A stretch of 64,000 nucleotides of DNA, taken from contig NZ_CP053452.2 in assembly GCF_013128195.2 (NCBI RefSeq), forward strand, positions 2,852,001 through 2,916,000, written 5' to 3'. The notes below the pieces were generated by a model that made no database searches, was not told the origin of the DNA, and saw only the letters and a program-made list of their open reading frames with translations. Both the position numbers and the translations under genes were made by a program. Positions within the stretch are counted from its first letter, which is position 1, and the number at the start of each line of letters is the position of its first letter. The DNA is from Frigoriglobus tundricola. Lineage in GTDB: Bacteria > Planctomycetota > Planctomycetia > Gemmatales > Gemmataceae. Positions 9,931 to 17,775 of the stretch are shown here, piece by piece.

Positions 9931-10005
9931 TAGCACGGGAGGGATTCGAACCCACACACACCAAGGTTTGAGCTTGGTCGCTGCTTCCTGTTGGCGTACC
10001 GTGCC
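9931..10005 (-). tRNA. class-I tRNA with Leu anticodon CAA
   Basis: 75 nt, acceptor GGCACGG/CCGTGCT (first pair G-U), D stem CGC/GCG, anticodon stem CCAAG/CTTGG around CTCAAAC, variable loop TGTGT, T-loop TTCGAAT. Like the gene at 9517-9591 it has a leucine anticodon on a body without a long variable arm, and the two share a CAAC(G/A)GGAAG D-loop core. Confidence 0.7.
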
Positions 10006-10024
10006 TCAACGCTGCACTCACCAG

Positions 10025-10095
10025 AGCCCCCGGCGGGAATCGAACCCACACGTCCGCCATACCAAGACGGCAGGCTGCCACTACATCACAGGGGC
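10025..10095 (-). tRNA. tRNA(GGT) on a Gly-like body
   Basis: 71 nt, acceptor GCCCCTG/CGGGGGC, discriminator U, anticodon loop TTGGTAT (anticodon GGU, Thr). Body and U73 closely match tRNA-Gly(GCC) at 10175-10245, differing mainly in the anticodon arm and acceptor. It may be a Thr acceptor or a chimera charged with Gly. Confidence 0.65.
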
Positions 10096-10097
10096 GG

Positions 10098-10172
10098 TTA
10101 CAGTGGGCAGCAAGCAACAGACATCATCCGCCGTCAACTGCTCACTGCTCACTATTCACTGCTCACTCCATC
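10098..10172. repeat. AGTGGGC/GCTCACT-type intergenic repeat
   Basis: Between two tRNA genes: starts with ACAGTGGGCAG and ends with iterations of CTGCTCACT. Same family as the elements at 23805-23912 and 25123-25230. It shows that this repeat family also invades the array. Confidence 0.6.
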
Positions 10173-10174
10173 AG

Positions 10175-10245
10175 AGCGCCCAGTGGGAGTCGAACCCACA
10201 CGTCCGCCATGGCAAGGCGATAGGCTACCGCTACATCATGGGCGC
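10175..10245 (-). tRNA. tRNA-Gly(GCC)
   Basis: 71 nt, acceptor GCGCCCA/TGGGCGC, anticodon loop TTGCCAT, T-loop TTCGACT, discriminator U as in glycine tRNAs, trailer CTG. Confidence 0.85.
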
Positions 10246-10271
10246 GTCGTTCACGAACCGGACCGGGCCAG

Positions 10272-10342
10272 AGCATCCGGCGGGAGTTGCACCCGCGTAC
10301 CCACTTTGGAAGAGTGGCGTGTTGCTGTTACACCACGGACGC
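10272..10342 (-). tRNA. tRNA-Gly(TCC), unusual T-loop
   Basis: 71 nt, acceptor GCGTCCG/CGGATGC, anticodon stem CCACT/AGTGG around CTTCCAA, discriminator U, trailer CTG. The T-loop is TGCAACT, the third case in this array lacking U55. Confidence 0.8.
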
Positions 10343-10353
10343 ACCCCGACGAG

Positions 10354-10425
10354 TACCCCGCACGGGACTCGAACCCGCCTGGACGGCTTGAGAGGCCGTC
10401 GACCTCACCCGAAGTCGAACGGGGC
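10354..10425 (-). tRNA. tRNA-Glu(CTC), second copy
   Basis: 72 nt, acceptor GCCCCGT/GCGGGGT with a G-U first pair, anticodon stem ACGGC/GCCGT around CTCTCAA, T-loop TTCGAGT, discriminator A, trailer CTC. Closely related to tRNA-Glu(TTC) at 10715-10788. Confidence 0.8.
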
Positions 10426-10436
10426 GTTCGGAACAG

Positions 10437-10510
10437 TGGAAGCGGTGGGAATCGAACCCACGTACACCTGCTTAAGAGGCAGGCTCCTCGCCAACGTCGG
10501 ACACACTTCC
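10437..10510 (-). tRNA. tRNA-Lys(CTT)
   Basis: 74 nt, acceptor GGAAGTG/CGCTTCC, anticodon stem CCTGC/GCAGG around CTCTTAA, T-loop TTCGATT, discriminator A, trailer CTG. Confidence 0.85.
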
Positions 10511-10516
10511 GGACAG

Positions 10517-10589
10517 CGGTTCCGAGGGGAGTCGAACCCCCGCTCTTCTCCTTGACAGGGAGACGGCCACTCCACTGGCCCGCGGAACC
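10517..10589 (-). tRNA. tRNA-Asp(GTC), second copy
   Basis: 73 nt, perfect acceptor GGTTCCG/CGGAACC, anticodon stem TCTCC/GGAGA around CTGTCAA, T-loop TTCGACT, discriminator G, trailer CTG. Body differs strongly from the Asp copy at 9732-9804. Confidence 0.8.
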
Positions 10590-10610
10590 CTAAACATCGG
10601 CACTCAGCAG

Positions 10611-10691
10611 CAGGTGGCGGAGGAATCGAACCCCGCAGGACGAGCCGTCGGTTTTGGAGACCGAGTGCGTTCCCAGACGCGATCACCACCT
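10611..10691 (-). tRNA. tRNA-Trp(CCA)
   Basis: 81 nt, acceptor AGGTGGT/GCCACCT with A1-U72 and discriminator G as in bacterial tRNA-Trp, anticodon stem TCGGT/ACCGA around CTCCAAA. The variable region of about 12 nt is longer than usual for Trp. Trailer CTG. Confidence 0.8.
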
Positions 10692-10714
10692 GTATTTCGT
10701 CACGTCGAACCCAG

Positions 10715-10788
10715 TACCCCGTGCGGGAGTCGAACCCGACCTCTGCGGCTTGAAAGGCCGCCGACCTCAACCGGAAGTCGAACGGGGC
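10715..10788 (-). tRNA. tRNA-Glu(TTC)
   Basis: 74 nt, acceptor GCCCCGT/ACGGGGT, anticodon stem GCGGC/GCCGC around CTTTCAA, T-loop TTCGACT, discriminator A, trailer CTG. First gene of the array in the direction of transcription. Confidence 0.85.
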
Positions 10789-10803
10789 GTTCATTCGCAC
10801 CGC

Positions 10804-10844
10804 AAAAAAGCGAACCGGCCGGGGGTCGCTTCACCCCCGGCCGG
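10804..10844 (-). terminator. intrinsic terminator upstream of the tRNA array
   Basis: Perfect 12-bp GC stem (10815-10826 with 10833-10844) and a six-nt loop; read on the minus strand it is followed within five nt by six U residues (A-run 10804-10809). It would stop minus-strand transcription just before the array, insulating the array from any upstream reading. Confidence 0.7.
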
Positions 10845-11213
10845 CGCGGTTGCCATAACATGGCGTGCCGGGGGTTATCCGCTCGTATCCAGTTCCGCAC
10901 TCGTATCCAAACCGCGACCCGCTTCCGAGCGGCCCATAAGGCTGGCGGCGAGATCGATCGTCGTCGCGGCGACCGCAGTGGTCGGTAAGCGAAGGTCATA
11001 GCTCGCGTGCCAGAGTGTCATGGTTGTAGCGTGTGTACGTTGTGATCCGTGTTGTGGTATTGGCGAGTGAGTCGGGCGTTGGGGGAACCGTTGGGTTCCT
11101 CTCATCACCCGTGGGTCGGTTCCCACTCGCGGTGTACGATAGATAGACGCGGAACTCATAGATAGGTTCGCACAGAACCCAAAAATGTTTCGCACCTCGT
11201 TGAGACGTGGCCC
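10845..11213. other. intergenic, no gene seen
   Basis: No coding signal on either strand between the terminator and ribD. It should hold the ribD promoter, but I see no confident -35/-10 pair. Confidence 0.5.
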
Positions 11214-12344
11214 GTGAATGAATTGGAACACTGGATGCGGCATGCTCTTGCGCTCGCCGCAAAGGGTCGCGGGTCTGTTGAGCCCAACCCGATGGTCGGC
11301 GCGGTCGTATTGGACGCGGCCGGGCGACTCGCGGGCGAGGGCTGGCACCAGACGTTCGGCGGCCCGCACGCCGAAGTCTTTGCCCTTTCGAGTGCCGGCG
11401 AACGCGCCCGGGGCGGCACACTCGTCGTCACGCTCGAACCGTGCTGCCACCACGGGAAGACGCCGCCGTGTACCGACGCGGTGCTGAGGGCGGGAATCGT
11501 CCGCGTCGTCGTCGCGATGGCCGATCCGTTCCCGAAAGTGGCCGGGGGCGGGATCGCGCTCCTCCGCGCCGCGGGGGTTGAGGTTCACGTCGGGCTGTGC
11601 GAGGCGGACGCGGTCGCGCTGAACGCGCCGTACTTGAAGCTGCTCCGAACCGGGAGGCCGTGGGTTCACTTGAAGTGGGCCATGACCCTCGACGGCAAGA
11701 TCGCCACGTGGACCGGCGATTCCAAGTGGATCAGCGGCGAGGAGTCGCGCCGCCGCGTTCACGAGTTGCGCGGGCGGGTGGACGCGATCATCGTCGGGCG
11801 CGGCACGGTGGTCGCGGACGATCCGTTGCTGACGGCCCGGCCCCCCGGCCCGCGCGCGCCGGCGCGAGTGGTTCTGTCGGCGTCCGGCGAGCTTCCGGAG
11901 CGGTGCCAGTTGCGCACGACCGCACGCTCGGTCGGTTCCGATACCGGAGGGCCGGTGATCGTGTACACCGCGAACGCGGACAAGCTCGTCGGTTGGGCGG
12001 CCGACGGCGCGGACGTGGTGGCACTCGGCGACGGGGTCTCGCTCGACGCGGTCCTCGCGGACCTCGGGCGGCGACGGTTCACGAACGTGCTGATCGAAGG
12101 CGGGGCCGGGCTGCTGGGTTCGGCGTTCGATGAACGGGTGGGTGACGAATTTCACGTGTTCGTCGCGCCGAAGCTGATCGGCGGGACCGCGGCCCCGGCG
12201 CCGCTGGGCGGTTTAGGGGTTCAACAAATGGCCGACGCGGTCGCGCTGGACCGCGTCACCTCTGAACCGTTCGGTGCGGACGTGTACATTCACGGCTTCG
12301 CCCCGCGAGGGGGGCAGTCGGCCGGCCCACCGGTCACCGGTTGA
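11214..12344 (+). CDS. ribD: riboflavin biosynthesis deaminase/reductase RibD
   Basis: Bifunctional enzyme of riboflavin synthesis: the N-terminal zinc deaminase (about 1-145) deaminates the diaminopyrimidine product of GTP cyclohydrolase II and the C-terminal reductase (about 148-365) reduces its ribosyl chain with NADPH. Zinc ligands are visible as H52 (with catalytic E54 in PHAEVF) and C77 and C86 in EPCCHHGKTPPC; the reductase shows KWAMTLDGKIA and GDSKWISG. At 376 residues it has normal full length. GTG 11214 is chosen because the nearby ATG at 11218 is out of frame. No other rib gene is adjacent. The 3' end overlaps the end of the convergent FG-GAP gene by 11 nt. Confidence 0.92.
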   Translation: MNELEHWMRHALALAAKGRGSVEPNPMVGAVVLDAAGRLAGEGWHQTFGGPHAEVFALSSAGERARGGTLVVTLEPCCHHGKTPPCTDAVLRAGIVRVVVAMADPFPKVAGGGIALLRAAGVEVHVGLCEADAVALNAPYLKLLRTGRPWVHLKWAMTLDGKIATWTGDSKWISGEESRRRVHELRGRVDAIIVGRGTVVADDPLLTARPPGPRAPARVVLSASGELPERCQLRTTARSVGSDTGGPVIVYTANADKLVGWAADGADVVALGDGVSLDAVLADLGRRRFTNVLIEGGAGLLGSAFDERVGDEFHVFVAPKLIGGTAAPAPLGGLGVQQMADAVALDRVTSEPFGADVYIHGFAPRGGQSAGPPVTG

Positions 12345-15189
12345 CGCTCCCGGCGACGTTGACGCCGCCGGTCCCGCTGGGTTGCCCGTTCACGGCCAGC
12401 AGTTGGAACGACCGCCCGCTGTAGCGTGCGATCAGAGGCACGTTGCTCGTGAACCCGGTGACGATGTCCGCGTACCCGCCGTCGGTCGGGTCCACGGTCG
12501 CCACCGTCACCCCGAACGACTGGTCCGGGTAGGCGAAGAACCAACCCATCAGACCGTCGGATTCTGCGTCGTACGTCAGTACCAGCGTCGAGTCCTTCGC
12601 GCCGAGGATCACGTCGGCGCGACCGTCCCCGTTCAGGTCGCCGGCCGCCACGTTCACGCCGTTTATGGGGACCGGGGCGAATAGCAACTGAAGCATTTGG
12701 CCGGACGGGTCGAACACCCCGGCCGCACCCACCCGAGAGGCGGTGCCGACGATGATCTGGTCGCGCCCGGTAGCGTACACGTCGCCGGCCGCGATCGTCA
12801 CCCCGCCGGTGAACCCGCCGAACGCCGAGAACGGCGACACGAGGAAACTGGTGCTTGCTCCCGCATAGGCGAACACGAAGTCGCCCCCGGTGGCCGTGGA
12901 GAAAATCACGTCCGCGATCCCGTTGCCCGTCAGGTCACCGGCCGCGATGTTGAACGCGCCCTGGTACCCCGGGAACGCGAAGTACGTACTGACCAGTGAG
13001 AAATCTCGGCCGCTGTAGATCTGCACCAGGCCGTTGAGGGCGCCGGGGCCGGCCATCACGATCAGGTCGCTATAGTGGTCCCCGTTCACGTCCCCGACCG
13101 CCACCTTGACCCCGCCCGCGTAGGCACCGAACGGCTGGAACTGAACCAGGGTCCCGCCGGTCATCGGGCTGAACGCGGTGACGACGCCGGGGCCGCCCGC
13201 GGCGCTGCCGGCCGCGTACAGCGGTACGGGGCCAACGGCTTGGAGCAGGGTGGTGGAACTGGTGAGGTAGGTGCTGTCGCCGGAGTAAACGGCCTGGATC
13301 AAGTCGGTGCCGAAACTCAACCCGGAGGTGGTCAGTTGTGCCGCCCCATTTCCATTGAGGTCCGCGGTCCCGAGGAAGGCGCCGGTGGTCGCGTCGTAGA
13401 AGTTGACCGTACCAGTCGCCGCTGCGAAGGCCCCCGTCACCTGAGCGGTGAAGGTGACCGGGGTGCCGTAGACGGACGGGTTCGCCGAGGACGAGAGCTG
13501 GAACGTGACGTCCGCTGTGACCGCCTGGGTGGTAGTGCCGGTACTGGTCAGGTACGTTCCGTCCCCGGAATAGGTGGCCCGGATCGTGTTGGTCCCGCCG
13601 GGCACCGCTGTCGTGGTCAACTGCGCCGTTCCGGTCCCGTCCAGGCCGACGGTACCGAGCGCCGCGCCGGTGGTCGTATCGACGAACGTGATCGTGCCGG
13701 TCGGCGTAACGTCTGCCCCCGTTACCTCGGCCGTGAACGTGACCGGGGTGCCGTAAGCGGTTAGGCCGGACGAGGTCGAGACCTGGACCGCGCTGGTCGT
13801 TTTGGCCACGGTCAGGGAGGCGCTGCCGTTGATAGACCCCGTGGTCGTGTCGGTGGCGGTAATGGTGAGCGAGCCGACGGCGGTCGGGGTGACGCCAAGA
13901 GTGAAGGTGTGGGCCCCGTGGTCGCCGGGCGTGAACGTGTAGTCGGCGGGGAGGCCCGCCGCCACACCGGCCTCGGTGAAGTGGACCGTTCCGGTGTAGT
14001 TGAGGTCGGTTCCCCCGCCGGCGTTTCGGGCGGTGACGGTGACCGAGAACGGCTGGCCGATCGTCGCCCCGACCGGGACGGTCACCGCCAGCGCGGCCGG
14101 CTGCACGACCGTGGTGTTGAGCGCGGTCGAGATCGACCCCGGACTGGTCGTGTTCGAACTGACCAGGTCGAGCAGGCCGTCCCCGTTGAGGTCGCCCAGG
14201 GCGATTTGCGAGGCGTTGATGCCGGTCGACACGTTGACGGGCGCCTGGAACGTGCCGTCGCCGTTGCCGACGAACACCTCGGCTCTGCTCGCAGAGAAGA
14301 TGTCCGCGACCAGGTCGAGGTTCCCGTCCAGGTCCACGTCCCCGACCGCGAGTGACCCCGCGCTGTTTGACCCGGTGCCGTACTCCACGGGTGCCTGTAA
14401 CGTGCCGCCCGCGTTCGAGAGCAAGATGGCGAAGGCGTTGGTGTTGGGGTAGCTCACGACGATGTCGTCGCGGCCGGTGTGGGCGAAGTCGCCCGTCGCG
14501 AGACCGGTCGCGTGGTCGGGGAGCGCATAGGTCTCGGGCGCACCGAACGTCCCGTCACCGTTGTTCAGGTAGACGTACAGGGCGTCGGTACTGTACCCAC
14601 CGAGAACGATGTCGGGGCGCCCGTCCCCGTTGAAGTCGCCGGCGGCAATCGTCTCGCCGTCGTTGCCGCCGGGGAGAAAAATCGGGGCGTTGAAGATCGT
14701 GGACGTGCCGTTGTTCATGAGGACCGCGGCCACGCCGGTCGCCACCACCGCGTCGGGCCTCCCGTCGCCGTTGAAGTCGGCGACGGCGACGGACTCCGAC
14801 CCGCCGTTAATGTTGACCGCGACCGGCGATTGGAACGTGCCGTCCCCGTTGCCCAGCGCGGCCACCACCTGTAGACCGTCCCCGTTCGCGTACACGAGGT
14901 CCAGCTTGCCGTCGCCGTTCAGATCGACCAGCTCGGCCTTCCGCGGATCGGTGTCCGAAAAACTGCTCGCGAGCACCGGGTTGCCGGCCGCGTCGCTGAG
15001 GAAACTGTACGCGCCGGTCGCCGTGAGGAGGACCGCGTCGGCGCGCCCGTCGCCGTTGAGATCGCCGGACGCGACGGCCATCCCGTTATAGCCGGCGTAG
15101 ATACTCGTACCACCGCCGAACGAGACGGGTGTGGTCCGGTCCTCGAGGCGCTCGGCGCCCAACCGGGCACGAAAGGGGCGATGTTTCAT
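12334..15189 (-). CDS. FG-GAP/VCBS and Ig-like repeat surface protein
   Basis: Predicted 951-residue extracellular protein. The N-terminus (MKHRPFRARLGAERLEDRTT) is the arginine-rich LExLEDR-type leader common on planctomycete surface proteins, in place of a classical signal peptide. Residues about 30-370 hold FG-GAP/VCBS repeats with Ca-binding loops such as GDLNGDGRADAV and DLNGDGKLDLV; the middle (about 380-650) has bacterial Ig-like folds, two of them closely similar and starting near AYGTPVTFTAEV and VYGTPVTFTAQV; the end returns to FG-GAP repeats (GDVNGDHYSDLIV, GDLNGDGRADVIL). Such proteins form beta-propellers and are thought to act in adhesion or envelope structure. The precise role is unknown. 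It stands alone, convergent with ribD. Confidence 0.88.
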   Translation of the reverse strand: MKHRPFRARLGAERLEDRTTPVSFGGGTSIYAGYNGMAVASGDLNGDGRADAVLLTATGAYSFLSDAAGNPVLASSFSDTDPRKAELVDLNGDGKLDLVYANGDGLQVVAALGNGDGTFQSPVAVNINGGSESVAVADFNGDGRPDAVVATGVAAVLMNNGTSTIFNAPIFLPGGNDGETIAAGDFNGDGRPDIVLGGYSTDALYVYLNNGDGTFGAPETYALPDHATGLATGDFAHTGRDDIVVSYPNTNAFAILLSNAGGTLQAPVEYGTGSNSAGSLAVGDVDLDGNLDLVADIFSASRAEVFVGNGDGTFQAPVNVSTGINASQIALGDLNGDGLLDLVSSNTTSPGSISTALNTTVVQPAALAVTVPVGATIGQPFSVTVTARNAGGGTDLNYTGTVHFTEAGVAAGLPADYTFTPGDHGAHTFTLGVTPTAVGSLTITATDTTTGSINGSASLTVAKTTSAVQVSTSSGLTAYGTPVTFTAEVTGADVTPTGTITFVDTTTGAALGTVGLDGTGTAQLTTTAVPGGTNTIRATYSGDGTYLTSTGTTTQAVTADVTFQLSSSANPSVYGTPVTFTAQVTGAFAAATGTVNFYDATTGAFLGTADLNGNGAAQLTTSGLSFGTDLIQAVYSGDSTYLTSSTTLLQAVGPVPLYAAGSAAGGPGVVTAFSPMTGGTLVQFQPFGAYAGGVKVAVGDVNGDHYSDLIVMAGPGALNGLVQIYSGRDFSLVSTYFAFPGYQGAFNIAAGDLTGNGIADVIFSTATGGDFVFAYAGASTSFLVSPFSAFGGFTGGVTIAAGDVYATGRDQIIVGTASRVGAAGVFDPSGQMLQLLFAPVPINGVNVAAGDLNGDGRADVILGAKDSTLVLTYDAESDGLMGWFFAYPDQSFGVTVATVDPTDGGYADIVTGFTSNVPLIARYSGRSFQLLAVNGQPSGTGGVNVAGSVNR

Positions 15190-15322
15190 GCGTCAACCTG
15201 AAATTGAGATCGGGGTGCAGTGGTGATGGTATCACGGTCATCAGCCTCTGCAAGCCCGACCTCACAGACAAATGGCTTATAGTTACTTCATTGCGGTTAG
15301 CTCGATTCGTTGGCCACGGAGC

Positions 15323-15404
15323 AAAACGGCCCCGGGCACCGGCCGGGGCCGGTCAGAAGAACTTTCTCCTGACCGGTGCCGGCCGCGGTGCCCGGGGCCG
15401 TTTT
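15323..15404. terminator. strong bidirectional hairpin terminator
   Basis: Perfect 19-bp outer stem 15323-15341/15386-15404 with an inner 8-bp stem (15349-15356/15369-15376); flanked by A and T runs on the two sides so it can act in either direction. It lies just downstream of otsA (-). Confidence 0.85.
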
Positions 15405-15459
15405 TGAGCGTTCGTTCCGCCGGTGCTGCGGGCTGCCGGCGCCCGTCGTGTTCTGAAAA

Positions 15460-17055
15460 CTACAGGCCCGCGCTCGCGAGGTGCATCGCGGTCAAGTAGT
15501 TCGCGGTGGCGATCCGCTCCGCCATCGCTTGCTCGCTCCGCCCGGGCTCGGGCTCCTCGTCTTCCGCCCCCGGGGCCGGCAGGGGATCGGGCACGCGCTT
15601 CCCCACCTCCGACAGCAGTGTGCCGGCCCAGCGGAAGATGTTGTGGTCGTCCACCTGGGCGCGCATGCGGCGCATCCGCCGCTCCTGTTCGGGGGCCGGC
15701 ATGGTGAGAGCGGTGTACAGGCCGTCGGCGGTCTCCTCCACGTCGAACGGGTTGATGAGGACGGCGTCCCGGAGCTCCCGCGCCGCACCGGTGAATTTCG
15801 ACAGCACCAGCACGCCGCGGTCGTCGCCGCGGGCCGTAACGAACTCCTTCGCCACGAGGTTCATGCCATCGTGAAGCGAGCTGACCACGCACCCGGCGGC
15901 CGTGCGGTACAGTGCGAAGATGTCCTCCGGTCCGTGGTGCTCGTTCAGGAACACGACCGGCTGCCAGCCGTCGTCGCCGTGCGTCCAGTTGATCTGCTCG
16001 GCGAGCCCGTTCACCTCTTCCGTGAGATCGCGATAGGCCGGGATGTGCGTGCGGCTCGGCGCGCCGATCTGGACGAAGTGGAACTGCCCCTTGAGTTCCG
16101 GGTGCTTGTGCAGCAGCCGGTCCACGCCCCGCAGGCGCTCGGGGATGCCCTTCGTGTAGTCCACGCGATCGACGCCCACGAGGAGCGCCCGGTCGCCGAG
16201 GCGGTGCCGCTTGCGGACCGCCGCGGCGCGGGCGGCCCAGTCGTCGCCGAGGTACTCGTCGGCCAGCGCCGGATCGACGCTGATCGGGAACGGTTTCACC
16301 GCGGTGTCGTGCCCGCCCCGCTGCACCGCGAACCGCTCGCGGTCGATGCGGCACTCCACGGCGCGGTCCACGCACTCCAGGAAGTTGTTGCAGTCGCCCT
16401 GGGTGTGGAACCCGATCAGGTCGTTGCCGAGCATCCCGTCGAGCAACTCCTTGGCCCAGGGGCAGACGAGGAACTTCTCCGCGCTGGGCCACGGGATGTG
16501 CCAGAACTGCGCGACCACGAGGTCGGGCCGCGCGGCCTTCAGGAGCCGCGGCACGAGCGCGAAGTGGTAGTCCTGCACGAACACGAGGGCCGGCCCGTCG
16601 GCGGCCTCTTCGAGAACCGCTCGGGCGAACGTCTCGTTCACCTTCTTGTACTTGTCCCAGTGGTTCGGGTCGAACACGGGGCGGGCGAACACCTGATGGC
16701 ACAGGGGCCACAACATGCTGTTGGCGAAGCCGTAATAGTAGCCCTCCTCGTCGTCCTTGCCGAGCCACACGCGGCGCAGCACGTAGCTCGGGTCGTCCGG
16801 CGGGACGCCGACGCGGCCGCTGGCGTCCGCGGCCTGAACGTCCGCGTCGCCGGAGCCGTGTGCGACCCACACGCCGCCGCACGCCCGCATCACGGGATCG
16901 AGCGCGGTCGTCAGGCCGCCGGCGGGCCGGATCCATTCCACCTCGCCGTTCTTGTAGTGGTGGATGTACGGCTCGCGGTTCGCGACCACGATCAGCTTGG
17001 CCCCGCCCAGACGTGTGCGCGCGACCTCTTCCAAACGTTCCTTGCTCCAGCCCAT
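15460..17055 (-). CDS. otsA: GT20 trehalose-6-phosphate synthase
   Basis: Cytoplasmic retaining glycosyltransferase joining glucose from a nucleotide sugar to glucose-6-phosphate to give trehalose-6-phosphate, an osmoprotectant precursor. The 531-residue protein shows family GT20 motifs: VVANREPY at the start, [32 protein letters not shown], and the donor-binding [15 protein letters not shown] 17055 is preferred because it follows a GAGG site at the right distance; the open frame continues upstream only through a 49-bp tandem repeat and is not coding. The acidic tail (after about 490) is not part of the family. No otsB phosphatase is adjacent. A related enzyme such as glucosylglycerol-phosphate synthase cannot be excluded from motifs alone. 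Confidence 0.85.
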   Translation of the reverse strand: MGWSKERLEEVARTRLGGAKLIVVANREPYIHHYKNGEVEWIRPAGGLTTALDPVMRACGGVWVAHGSGDADVQAADASGRVGVPPDDPSYVLRRVWLGKDDEEGYYYGFANSMLWPLCHQVFARPVFDPNHWDKYKKVNETFARAVLEEAADGPALVFVQDYHFALVPRLLKAARPDLVVAQFWHIPWPSAEKFLVCPWAKELLDGMLGNDLIGFHTQGDCNNFLECVDRAVECRIDRERFAVQRGGHDTAVKPFPISVDPALADEYLGDDWAARAAAVRKRHRLGDRALLVGVDRVDYTKGIPERLRGVDRLLHKHPELKGQFHFVQIGAPSRTHIPAYRDLTEEVNGLAEQINWTHGDDGWQPVVFLNEHHGPEDIFALYRTAAGCVVSSLHDGMNLVAKEFVTARGDDRGVLVLSKFTGAARELRDAVLINPFDVEETADGLYTALTMPAPEQERRMRRMRAQVDDHNIFRWAGTLLSEVGKRVPDPLPAPGAEDEEPEPGRSEQAMAERIATANYLTAMHLASAGL

Positions 17056-17126
17056 GTGATTGGACCTCGCAGGCTTGGGTTGGGGCGACGGGATGGCGAT
17101 GTACGGGGCGTTGACGTTGACCTGGA

Positions 17127-17265
17127 GCGGCCGTGAAGCAGCGCTTCGCTGCGCCAAACCGCGATCCACACGTGCGCGGCCGTGAAGCAGCGCTTCGCTG
17201 CGCCAGGCCGCGATCCACACGTGCGCGGCCGTGAAGCAGCGCTTCGCTGCGCCAGGCCGCGATCC
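17127..17265. repeat. three tandem 49-bp repeats upstream of otsA
   Basis: Copies start at 17127, 17176 and 17225 (last one 41 nt). Each contains a short inverted repeat GCAGCG-CTT-CGCTGC. They sit 72 nt upstream of the otsA start, so they lie in or near its promoter/leader. Confidence 0.85.
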
Positions 17266-17775
17266 TCAAAGGGCGACGGGAACAGCGAGTCGAAACGGGT
17301 GGCGTCACCGTCTCGCGCGATCCGTCACGAGTCAGCCGGCCATTGTGCGGGGGTGCCGCATGTGTGCCGGGATGTTTAGCAAACGTGGTGCCGAGTAAGT
17401 GTCCAAATGGCTGATTCGAACAAATTGCCCCCGCATTTCAACAAAAACCAAACTCCCCATCCTATAGGAACGTCAAGCGCCCCGTTCGTGTTGGCTCCGT
17501 GTGAAGTTGGGGCGAGTAGCGAACTCATTCTGCCGCCCACCCGGGGCGGCTGTTTGTCGAAAGTGCGTCCGGTAGCAACCAGCGGCGGTCATAATTACCG
17601 GTGCTGGTAGAAATGGGCATCGCAAGGGAAACGAACGGTGACGTTCTGGTGCTCGACGTTCCCGGCCTTCTCCGCCCGACCGCGCTTCGCCCGAAAATGG
17701 GCGATTCATTGACTTTCTCACATATTCTGCCCACAGTAACCCGGTTCAGCATTTCCCCAGGTCGGGAGACATTCC
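17266..17775. other. intergenic, no gene seen
   Basis: AT-richer than its surroundings in places; no coding signal or recognised element on either strand. It should contain promoters for otsA (-) and the following gene (+). Confidence 0.4.

Noticed and set aside
15481-17136. Long plus-strand frame antisense to otsA
   Set aside because: Shadow of a clear GT20 gene; no family motif.
17127-17265. CRISPR
   Set aside because: Three direct contiguous copies without unique spacers and no cas genes.
16353-17308. Upstream extension of the otsA frame
   Set aside because: The extension after 17055 translates the 49-bp tandem repeats and lacks a ribosome site.
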